From Bradyrhizobium sp. CCH5-F6 (GTDB lineage Bacteria; Pseudomonadota; Alphaproteobacteria; Rhizobiales; Xanthobacteraceae), in NCBI RefSeq assembly GCF_001556045.1, contig NZ_LSIC01000122.1, positions 1-64,000 of the forward strand: a stretch of DNA of 64,000 nucleotides. Reading direction: 5' to 3'. A program made the translations under genes and the position numbers. The number at the start of each line of letters is the position of its first letter. The first letter of the stretch is position 1. Below are positions 34,786-41,341 of the stretch, piece by piece. The notes under the pieces were generated by a model. It was given only the letters and a program-made list of their open reading frames with translations. It was not told where the DNA came from and did not search any database.

Positions 34786-35571
34786 CTATTTTTCCGAGAC
34801 GTATTTCAGCCACCGGCCACCATCGACGATGAGGTTCTCCCCGGTCACGAAGCTCGCGAGATCGGATGCGAGGAAGGCCGCCGCGTTGGCGACTTCCTGC
34901 TTCTTTCCGAAGCGACCGAGCGCCACGCGACTGCGCTCCTGTTCGGCTTGTCCGCGCTCTTCGTAGATGCGCTTCGCGCCTTCGGTATCGCCGATGGGCC
35001 CGGGAGAGATGGCATTGACCCTAATGCAGTCGCCGCCCCACTCGACAGCGAGCGTGCGAGTAAGCGAGAGGATGCCCGCCTTCGCCGCCGCGGCGTGCGC
35101 TGCGCCCGGCCAACCCGAAAGTGCCTGCATGGTGATGATATTGATGATGCAGCCGCCCCATTTCGATTCCCGGAGGCGCGCGTAGGTCGCGCGACACCCG
35201 TGGAACGTGCCGTTGAGATCGATGTCGATGACGGTTCGCCACGCATTCGAGGACATCTCGGCCGTCGGACAGAAGAAATTGCCTGCCGCGTTGTTGACGA
35301 GAATGTCGACCGATCCGAAACGCTTCACGACGGCGTCCACCGCGGCCGACACCTGGTGGTAGTTCCTGACATCCGCCTGGAACGCCGCGATCTCCGTCGT
35401 CCCTTGCGAGCACAGAGACGATGCGGCGCTTTCGAGCCGCTCCGCGTTGCGGCTTACTATCGCCACCCTGGCGCCGAGCGCCAAGTACTGTTCCGCTATG
35501 CTCAGGCCGATTCCGCTTCCGCCGCCCGTGATTAGAGCAACCCGGCCTTTCAGTAGGTCCGTCGAATACAT
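34786..35571 (-). CDS. SDR, 2,4-dienoyl-CoA reductase-like (HxxxK active site)
   Basis: A 261-residue SDR. The cofactor loop is ITGGGSGIGLSIAEQYLALG (residues 14-33) and NNAAGNFFCP follows. The catalytic Tyr of YxxxK is replaced by His: GWPGAAHAAAAKAGILSLTR. NNAAGNF plus an HxxxK-type centre is the pattern of NADPH-dependent 2,4-dienoyl-CoA reductases of the peroxisomal kind. Such an enzyme would handle pre-existing double bonds in the substrate. It starts 1 bp from the crotonase stop and is followed after 15 bp by the DUF35 gene. Confidence 0.88.
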   Translation of the reverse strand: MYSTDLLKGRVALITGGGSGIGLSIAEQYLALGARVAIVSRNAERLESAASSLCSQGTTEIAAFQADVRNYHQVSAAVDAVVKRFGSVDILVNNAAGNFFCPTAEMSSNAWRTVIDIDLNGTFHGCRATYARLRESKWGGCIINIITMQALSGWPGAAHAAAAKAGILSLTRTLAVEWGGDCIRVNAISPGPIGDTEGAKRIYEERGQAEQERSRVALGRFGKKQEVANAAAFLASDLASFVTGENLIVDGGRWLKYVSEK

Positions 35572-35572
35572 G

Positions 35573-36334
35573 CTAGTTCGCCTTCTTGAGTTTCATTTTC
35601 GCAGCCGCCATGGCCGCCCGGTGCCCTTCAGACGCCGTGGCCAGTCCGAATGCGTCCGCCTCATGGCGCAGCGCGCCGGGGAGATGATCCGCCCACGCCT
35701 GCGCGCACAGCGATTTGGTCAACTGGAGGGCTTCCGACGGAAGCGACGCGAGTTCCTCTGCAAGCTTCATCGTGTGCGCTTCGAGCTCGCCCGCGGGAGC
35801 AACGCGACGCGTCAGGCCCAGGGCCCGCGCCTCGTCAGCCCGTATGACGCCACCCGTAAGAAGGACATCGAGAGCCACCGCAGGGCTCGCCTTCGCCTGC
35901 AGAAGGAAGCTCGCTCCCCCGTCCGGAACAACGCCGAGCTTCACGAAAGGGAAGCCCAGACTGGCATTCTCGTCGAGGACGAGTATGTCGGCCGCAAGTG
36001 CGAGCGAGGCACCTCCACCGAACGCCGCGCCCTGGACCGACGCGATGACGATCTGCTTCATGTTGATGATCCGCAGATGCTGGGTCTGAGCCGTGACGAT
36101 GCGGTCTCTCCAAGCCATGGGCGTATCCGGTATATCGCCAAGGTCTGCGCCGGCGCAAAATGCCGCACCTGCGCCCTGCAGCACGATCACGCGCACGTGT
36201 TCATCGATCTCGTCGAGACGCCGTGCAAGCATGGCCCTCATCTCGATCGATAGCGCGTTGCGCTGCTGCGGCCGATTCAAGGTGATGACCGCGATGCGAT
36301 CACGAATGAGCAATTCCACAATATCTGCGGACAA
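35573..36334 (-). CDS. Enoyl-CoA hydratase/isomerase (crotonase) family protein
   Basis: A 253-residue crotonase with GAGAAFCAGADLGDIP, QGAAFGGGASLALAADILVL and KLGVVPDGGASFLLQ, where Asp replaces the usual catalytic Gly/Glu area, as in PaaG-like isomerases. The start is the TTG at 36334, preceded by CAGGAAAC. The longer frame from an ATG at 36409 is rejected because the sigma-54 promoter at 36393-36408 overlaps it and would place the transcript start near 36382. It is the first gene of an eight-gene operon. Confidence 0.88.
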   Translation of the reverse strand: MSADIVELLIRDRIAVITLNRPQQRNALSIEMRAMLARRLDEIDEHVRVIVLQGAGAAFCAGADLGDIPDTPMAWRDRIVTAQTQHLRIINMKQIVIASVQGAAFGGGASLALAADILVLDENASLGFPFVKLGVVPDGGASFLLQAKASPAVALDVLLTGGVIRADEARALGLTRRVAPAGELEAHTMKLAEELASLPSEALQLTKSLCAQAWADHLPGALRHEADAFGLATASEGHRAAMAAAKMKLKKAN

Positions 36335-36392
36335 TGGCGCGTTTCCTGACTTGCGGCTTGCGTTAGTTCGAAGCGCAGCTTGCCTGCAGGTC

Positions 36393-36408
36393 AGCAAGAG
36401 ACGTGCCA
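36393..36408 (-). promoter_or_regulatory. Sigma-54 promoter of the igr-like operon
   Basis: On the minus strand TGGCACGTCTCTTGCT matches the -24/-12 consensus TGGCAC-N5-TTGCW without mismatch, with GG and GC 12 bp apart. Transcription would start near 36382, about 48 nt before the TTG start of the crotonase gene. Confidence 0.85.
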
Positions 36409-36459
36409 TGGGTCTGCGTTCACGCTTCGCGCGTCTTTTTCATGTAACGCAGACGCACG

Positions 36460-36509
36460 GTGTCCACTCGTGACACATGCCGCCCGCGGTCTGTCCGTGA
36501 CGCGTACAC
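36460..36509. promoter_or_regulatory. Candidate enhancer-binding protein sites between divergent sigma-54 promoters
   Basis: Two dyads lie between the promoters at 36393 and 36550: GTGTCCACTCGTGACAC (36460-36476, 5-bp arms with 7-nt spacer) and CTGTCCGTGACGCGTACAC (36491-36509). The second resembles the sites beside the activator gene (41301-41319) and its broken paralog (53462-53480) in the pattern TGTCC-N9-ACAC. They are 40-100 bp from either promoter, a usual distance for an upstream activating sequence. Confidence 0.5.
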
Positions 36510-36549
36510 ATTGCTTCGTCATACCGACTAGAAGACGCCCCCGGTCATA

Positions 36550-36565
36550 CGGCATATCATTTGCA
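36550..36565 (+). promoter_or_regulatory. Sigma-54 promoter of the monocistronic crotonase gene
   Basis: CGGCATATCATTTGCA keeps the invariant GG and GC 12 bp apart and TTGCA at -12, with two deviations in the -24 box. The transcript would start near 36577, leaving a leader of about 20 nt with AGAAGGGA before the ATG at 36597. Confidence 0.7.
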
Positions 36566-36596
36566 CCGTGGATTGCCTTACAGAAGGGAAACATCA

Positions 36597-37391
36597 ATGG
36601 ACCCAAAGCAGATTCGACTGGACCGCGACGGCTCGGTCATGATCATCACGCTCAACAACCCGAGCACCAGAAATTCACTTACCTCGGAACTCCGGGACGA
36701 ACTCGGAAACGCCATCAAGGAGGTTTCCAACGACCGTTCCGTGCGATGTGTCCTGCTCGCCGCGGCCGGACCCTCGTTCTGCGCAGGCGGAGACTTCAAG
36801 ATGCTCGAAGTGGCATCCGATCCATGGTCGGTGCACCGGCGCTTTTCGAGCCTGAAGGATTGGCTGATCCCTCTCATTTCGCTCAACAAGCCAATGGTGG
36901 TGGCGGTCAATGGTCACGCCGCGGGCGGCGGAATGGGTCTGTCGCTCTGCGGCGATGTTCTCTTCGCATCGGAGAACGCAAGGTTCATGGCGGCCTTCTT
37001 CCGCCTCGGTGCCGTCCCCGACATCGGCATGATGTATCACCTTCCTCGACTGATCGGGATGGCCCGGGCGAAGTCGTTCCTCTTTGGCAATCAGACCTGG
37101 ACCGCCCGGGAAGCGTTCGATCAGGGCTTGGTGACGAAGGTGTACTCGGACGAGACACTCAAAGAGGAAGCCCTCGCCGAAGCACGTAGGCTGGCCGAGG
37201 GCCCCTCAGAGGTCATGGGGCTTGCGAAGCAGCTCATGGCGCGCACCTTCGAGACCAGTTTGCACGACATGTTCGCCTTCGAAGGACTGGGTCAGGCATT
37301 GGCGATGTCGAGCGACGAATTCAAGGAAGGGTTGCGAGCCGCAGTCAACCGGCGTCCCGCAAACTTCGCTGCATCTTCCGGCAAAGAATAG
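36597..37391 (+). CDS. Enoyl-CoA hydratase/isomerase (crotonase) family protein
   Basis: A 264-residue crotonase: GPSFCAGGDFKMLEV, NGHAAGGGMGLSLCGDVLFA and RLGAVPDIGMMYHLPRLIG. The VPD segment is of the PaaG-like type rather than the canonical two-Glu hydratase, so isomerase activity is possible. The ATG at 36597 has AGAAGGGA upstream; an earlier in-frame start at 36561 would overlap the sigma-54 promoter. It stands alone between that promoter and a terminator-like hairpin. Confidence 0.9.
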   Translation: MDPKQIRLDRDGSVMIITLNNPSTRNSLTSELRDELGNAIKEVSNDRSVRCVLLAAAGPSFCAGGDFKMLEVASDPWSVHRRFSSLKDWLIPLISLNKPMVVAVNGHAAGGGMGLSLCGDVLFASENARFMAAFFRLGAVPDIGMMYHLPRLIGMARAKSFLFGNQTWTAREAFDQGLVTKVYSDETLKEEALAEARRLAEGPSEVMGLAKQLMARTFETSLHDMFAFEGLGQALAMSSDEFKEGLRAAVNRRPANFAASSGKE

Positions 37392-37412
37392 GTGCTTCGT
37401 TTGTGATGTTTG

Positions 37413-37444
37413 CGAGAAGGGCCGGAACGAAGCGGCCCTTCTCG
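37413..37444. terminator. Bidirectional terminator-like hairpin between convergent genes
   Basis: CGAGAAGGGCC at 37413-37423 pairs perfectly with GGCCCTTCTCG at 37434-37444 around a 10-nt loop. It fills the 58-bp gap between the convergent crotonase (ends 37391) and binding-protein gene (ends 37450). The 3' strand contains CTT runs but no long U-tract. Confidence 0.65.
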
Positions 37445-37449
37445 GTCGA

Positions 37450-38637
37450 TCATTTTCCGGAGATCACTGGACCGACTAGGTCCCATCCCTCTCCGTTGAA
37501 GCGAGCCATCTGGAGATCCTTCATCGGAGCGTAGTCGTTCGCACCGGTCTTGAGGCGGATGCCGGGGAGAACCATCGGAAGCTGCATATCTAGGTTCTGC
37601 GCCTGCTTCATGATGTTTTCGCGCGATAGATCGTTTCCGCACTGCTTGAGCACCTGAACCAGCGTCTGCGCGTTCGAGTAGCCGAGCACGTTGAATTCAT
37701 CCGTCACGTCTCCCGACGGATAGTATTTCTTCATCCAGCCGAGCCACTCCTTAAGCGCGGGATCATCCGCCAGTTTCGGGTCCGCCGGATCCTTCAGATA
37801 ATGAAGCGCCAGAACACCCGAGCTTGCGTCCGTTCCAACCTGTCTCAGGACGGCCGCCGATGCGGAGACGGTCGCAAGCATCTGCATCGGCTTCCAACCG
37901 AGTTCATGAGCTTTGCGCATTGCTTGGGCCGCGAACTTGGCCGTGGAAAAATTCATGAAGACATCGGCGCCCGAGGATTGAAGTGTGACAACCTGCGAGT
38001 CGATCGTCGGATCGGAGATATTGTAGCTCAGTTCCTTCACGATCATGGCGTCGGCTTTATCGCCCAGGCGATCGCGCAGGCCCTTTATGTAGTCTTTTCC
38101 GAGATCGTCCTTTTGGTAGAGAACGGCGATCTTCGCATTCGGGCGGTTGTTCAGTAAGTAAGTGGCGAAGGCGTGGCCCTCCAACTGGTAGTTCGGTTGC
38201 CATCCCATGGTCCAGGGAAACTGCTCGGGATCGGCGAAGCGGGTCGCTCCCGACGTCGGAAACAGATGCGGCACCTTCTTGATGTTCAGATATTTCTGAA
38301 TCGCAGCGTTCGTCGCCGTTCCAAGCGTATCGAAGATCAACAGGACGTCCTCCTGTTCGACGAGCCTGCGCGTCTGCTCGACGGTCTTGGGAGGACTGTA
38401 GGCATCATCCAGGCTAATAAGCGTGATCTTTCGACCATTGACGCCACCGTTCTCGTTTACCATGCGAAAGTAGGCTTCGTTGGCTCTCGCGATGGTTGAA
38501 TAGTGGGATCCGGGCCCACTATACGGCATGGTTTGGCCAATCTTAATTTCCTTTTCGGTCACTCCATGGACTTCCTGCGCGTTTGCACCGCAAACAGACA
38601 GCAACAGCCCCAACAAGCATTGAGTATACGTACGCAT
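37450..38637 (-). CDS. ABC transporter substrate-binding protein (HAAT family)
   Basis: A 395-residue periplasmic receptor with a signal peptide (residues 1-20, CLLGLLLSVCGANA) and mature start VTEKEIKIGQTMPYSGPGSH. The length and pattern match receptors of the aromatic/organic-acid group. The ATG at 38637 has GGGAGGA upstream and is preferred over the longer frame, because the sigma-54 promoter at 38665-38680 lies inside that extension. No permease or ATPase genes accompany it; it may serve one of the two Liv-type importers earlier in the window. Confidence 0.92.
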   Translation of the reverse strand: MRTYTQCLLGLLLSVCGANAQEVHGVTEKEIKIGQTMPYSGPGSHYSTIARANEAYFRMVNENGGVNGRKITLISLDDAYSPPKTVEQTRRLVEQEDVLLIFDTLGTATNAAIQKYLNIKKVPHLFPTSGATRFADPEQFPWTMGWQPNYQLEGHAFATYLLNNRPNAKIAVLYQKDDLGKDYIKGLRDRLGDKADAMIVKELSYNISDPTIDSQVVTLQSSGADVFMNFSTAKFAAQAMRKAHELGWKPMQMLATVSASAAVLRQVGTDASSGVLALHYLKDPADPKLADDPALKEWLGWMKKYYPSGDVTDEFNVLGYSNAQTLVQVLKQCGNDLSRENIMKQAQNLDMQLPMVLPGIRLKTGANDYAPMKDLQMARFNGEGWDLVGPVISGK

Positions 38638-38664
38638 TGCGAAATCCTCCCTTTTCGATGGCGT

Positions 38665-38680
38665 CGCAAGCCCTATGCCA
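38665..38680 (-). promoter_or_regulatory. Sigma-54 promoter of the binding-protein gene
   Basis: On the minus strand TGGCATAGGGCTTGCG matches the -24/-12 consensus with one change in the -24 box. The GG/GC spacing is exact. Transcription would start near 38654, 17 nt before the ATG at 38637, with the GGGAGGA site in the leader. Confidence 0.82.
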
Positions 38681-38763
38681 AGTGCCTTTCGCTCAATCCG
38701 AACGGACTTTCCGCTTCTTGGCGTCTCCCGGTGTCGCCGTTTGCGACAATTGTCCGGATGACT

Positions 38764-38780
38764 GTGTTCGGCGCGCACAC
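38764..38780. promoter_or_regulatory. Candidate activator site between divergent sigma-54 promoters
   Basis: GTGTTCGGCGCGCACAC, a dyad with TGTGT/ACACA arms, lies about midway between the divergent promoters at 38665 and 38821. It has the same 17-bp length and GTGT/ACAC arms as the dyad at 36460-36476. Confidence 0.4.
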
Positions 38781-38820
38781 ATGTGACAAGTCAGGGGCCG
38801 CGAATGCGGGCTTTGATTGG

Positions 38821-38836
38821 CGGCACGGGAAATGCA
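38821..38836 (+). promoter_or_regulatory. Sigma-54 promoter of the CoA-transferase operon
   Basis: CGGCACGGGAAATGCA matches YGGCACGRNNNWTGCA with correct 12-bp GG/GC spacing. The transcript would start near 38848, about 28 nt before the ATG at 38876, and would cover two CaiB-family genes and possibly the activator gene. Confidence 0.8.
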
Positions 38837-38875
38837 AATTCCTCCCATCAGAAAATCAATGAGAGGATGCTGCGC

Positions 38876-39967
38876 ATGCGAAGGGCTTTCGAGGGGTTCA
38901 AGGTCATCGACGCGAGCCAGGGTGTGGCTGGACCGCACGCCGCGATGCTTTTGGCGCTGCACGGAGCCGACGTCATCAAGATTGAGCCGCCGGAGGGCGA
39001 TTGGGGACGCATCCTTGGGAAGACGAAGGCTAACAACACTATCCATTTCGTCGCGTTCAATCGTGGCAAGCGGTCGATAGCGATTGATCTCGCGAAGGAA
39101 GAAGGACGGAGGATCGCCGGAGATTTGGTCGCATCCGCTGACGTGGTGATCGAGAGCTTTCGCCCCGGCGTTGCCTCGCGCCTCGGCCTGGGCTACTCTG
39201 AGGCGACTAAGGTCAATCCGAAAATCATCTACATGTCGGTCTCCGGATACGGCCAGCAGGGACCCAACCGCGAGCGTCCCACTGTCGACGGTGTCATTCA
39301 GGCTTTCTCCGGCATGATGGTGATGAACGGATCGATCGACAAGCCGCATCGGCAGGGCATGGTCGTCATCGACACGATCACCGGGCTGTACGGCTTCCAG
39401 GCCGTCAGCGCCGCCTTGATGCGCAAAGTGCGGTTCGGCACGGGCTCGTTCATCGACATGAGTCTGATGCAGAGCGCCGCAGCCTTCCAGGCCGCGAAAT
39501 TGATGGAAGCAGCCTCCGAAGGCCCCTCTCCCGGACCGCTGTATTCTCCTTCCGGCGTATTCGAAACGGCTGACGGCCACATCCTCCTGAGCGCGATGCG
39601 GTCGCGCAACTTTGAGGTTCTTTGCGAAGTGCTTGGATGTCCCCAGCTTGCTGCCGATCCGCGCTTCGGTTCGGTCGACGACAGAAACGCGAACCGGCAC
39701 GACATGAACAGAGTGCTTCACGAACGGCTGCGTACCCGCACCACCGATGAGTGGCTCGCACTTCTGCTCGAACGAGGCGTCATGGCGAGCCCGATCAACA
39801 GCTACTTGGATTGGCTCGCCGACGCCCACGTCAAGGCCGTCGATGCCTACCAGACCCTACCGTTCGCAGGCGTGGGATCGTTGCCGATCGCGTCGATACC
39901 CGGTTGTCCGGGATCCGATTTCGCCGGAAACGACTTGGTGCCCGGCCTGGGCGAACATACGTCTTAG
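38876..39967 (+). CDS. Class III CoA-transferase (CaiB/BaiF family), truncated by a stop near the C-terminus
   Basis: A 363-residue CoA-transferase. It has FKVIDASQGVAGPHAAMLLA and KRSIAIDLAKEEG, and RPTVDGVIQAFSG holds the Asp that carries the acyl group in true transferases. The reading ends GLGEHTS with a TAG at 39965. The DNA continues in frame with ILASLGRTDAEIASLYSARV and a TGA at 40034, which is exactly the usual end of the family. The stop therefore removes about 22 residues. The ATG at 38876 has GAGAGG upstream; 38867 is an alternative. It starts the operon from the sigma-54 promoter at 38821. Confidence 0.88.
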   Translation: MRRAFEGFKVIDASQGVAGPHAAMLLALHGADVIKIEPPEGDWGRILGKTKANNTIHFVAFNRGKRSIAIDLAKEEGRRIAGDLVASADVVIESFRPGVASRLGLGYSEATKVNPKIIYMSVSGYGQQGPNRERPTVDGVIQAFSGMMVMNGSIDKPHRQGMVVIDTITGLYGFQAVSAALMRKVRFGTGSFIDMSLMQSAAAFQAAKLMEAASEGPSPGPLYSPSGVFETADGHILLSAMRSRNFEVLCEVLGCPQLAADPRFGSVDDRNANRHDMNRVLHERLRTRTTDEWLALLLERGVMASPINSYLDWLADAHVKAVDAYQTLPFAGVGSLPIASIPGCPGSDFAGNDLVPGLGEHTS

Positions 39968-40070
39968 ATTCTTGCCTCGCTCGGGCGAACCGATGCTGAA
40001 ATCGCATCGCTGTATTCCGCTCGGGTTCTTTCCTGAAACTGTTGAGGAATGAGTCTCGCAGCGAGGTCGC

Positions 40071-41207
40071 ATGGGTCCGTTGCATGGCTTAAAGGTTCTC
40101 GAATTTCCCGCGATCGGACCTGTCCCGTTCTGCGCGATGCTGCTCGCCGATCTCGGGGCGACCGTTCTTCGCGTCGACAGAGAAGAGGATGCGGGGCTTG
40201 GCATCGAGCGTCCCCGGCGCTTCCAGATTTCGCATCGGGGCCGGAAGGTTCTCAAGCTGGACCTCAAGAAACCGCAGACCCTGAAATTGGCGAAGGTGTT
40301 GATCGAACGGACCGACGTCCTGATCGAGGGATTTCGACCGAGCGTGATGGAGCGATTGGGACTCGGTCCCGAGGTTTGCCTCGGCATCAACCCGCGACTG
40401 ATCTACGGCCGCATGACCGGCTGGGGCCAGACGGGGCCGCTGGCGGCATCCGCTGGACATGACATCAACTACATCGCGCTCACGGGCGCTCTGGACTCGA
40501 TCGGCCGGCGCGACCAGCCACCCACGCCTCCGTTGAATCTGGTCGGCGATTTCGGCGGCGGTTCGCTTTATCTCGCGCTCGGCATACTCAGTGCGTTGTG
40601 GGAACGGCATTCATCCGGACGCGGGCAGATCGTGGATGCGGCGATCATCGATGGAACGCTCTGGTTGTTGAGCGGACATATCGGCATGGTGGCGGCCGGA
40701 CTTTCGAAAGGACAACGCGGCGCCAACATGCTCGACAGCGGCAGCCCGTTCTACGACGTCTACGCCTGCGCCGACGGACGCTGGTTTGCCGTAGGTGCGC
40801 TGGAAGACAAGTTCTTTGCCCAGCTCGTTGCGAAGGTGGGTCTCGATGCGGAGATCGCGCTGCAGCAGAAGCGCGACGATTGGCCTTCGTTGCGCAGCGC
40901 GCTCAAAGAAGCATTCTCCAAGAAGGATGCCGAGGCATGGCGGGCCGTGTTCGACGGCACGGACTGCTGTGCGACGATCGTCAATTCCCTGGTGGAGACG
41001 TTCGCCGATCCTCACTTGGCCGCGCGGAAGTCTTTCATCGAGCTCGACGGTGTCATCCAACCCGCCCCCGCTCTGCGGTTCAGCCGCAGCGCTCCAGGAA
41101 CCCCGCGGGCCCCAAGTGCACAGAACACTGCGGACGAGGCGCTGGCCGACTGGGTCGATCCGGAAACCCTTCAGTCTTTGAAGGAAAATGGGGCCTGGAA
41201 AGCCTAG
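40071..41207 (+). CDS. Alpha-methylacyl-CoA racemase-like protein (CaiB family)
   Basis: A 378-residue CaiB-family protein. The segments SAGHDINYIALTGALDSIG and LVGDFGGGSLYLALGILSAL are the hallmark of alpha-methylacyl-CoA racemases, with the catalytic His in GHD and Asp in GDF. It would interconvert 2R- and 2S-methylacyl-CoA so that an S-specific acyl-CoA dehydrogenase can act on a branched substrate. This fits the isovaleryl-type dehydrogenases in the same regulon. It follows the truncated transferase and precedes the activator gene on the same strand. Confidence 0.9.
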   Translation: MGPLHGLKVLEFPAIGPVPFCAMLLADLGATVLRVDREEDAGLGIERPRRFQISHRGRKVLKLDLKKPQTLKLAKVLIERTDVLIEGFRPSVMERLGLGPEVCLGINPRLIYGRMTGWGQTGPLAASAGHDINYIALTGALDSIGRRDQPPTPPLNLVGDFGGGSLYLALGILSALWERHSSGRGQIVDAAIIDGTLWLLSGHIGMVAAGLSKGQRGANMLDSGSPFYDVYACADGRWFAVGALEDKFFAQLVAKVGLDAEIALQQKRDDWPSLRSALKEAFSKKDAEAWRAVFDGTDCCATIVNSLVETFADPHLAARKSFIELDGVIQPAPALRFSRSAPGTPRAPSAQNTADEALADWVDPETLQSLKENGAWKA

Positions 41208-41300
41208 AGCCGGGCCACCTCCTATTCGGCGATGCGTTGTCCTCAATGCAGACACGCGTTCTTTTGGCATCCTTGAACCGCCCTCTCTTTATGTGGTTAG

Positions 41301-41319
41301 CTGTCCCCAACAAATACAC
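41301..41319. promoter_or_regulatory. Candidate activator autoregulatory site
   Basis: CTGTCCCCAACAAATACAC lies 22 bp before the activator ATG. It shares TGTCC-CAACAA-ACAC with the perfect dyad at the same place before the activator's broken paralog (53462-53480). Position next to the start codon suggests autorepression. Confidence 0.5.
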
Positions 41320-41341
41320 ATAGGGAGAGCAAGGGCTGACT

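Noticed and set aside
34384..35535. 383-codon plus-strand open frame
   Set aside because: Antisense to the DUF35 and SDR genes, which have clear motifs and operon spacing.
36335..36409. ATG at 36409 as start of the crotonase gene
   Set aside because: It overlaps a perfect sigma-54 promoter and lies upstream of the predicted transcript start.
38693..39829. 378-codon minus-strand open frame
   Set aside because: Antisense to the CoA-transferase; no recognisable motif.
41207..41341. Sigma-54 promoter before the activator gene
   Set aside because: TTTTGGCATCCTTGAACC has a good -24 half but no GC at the correct -12 distance.
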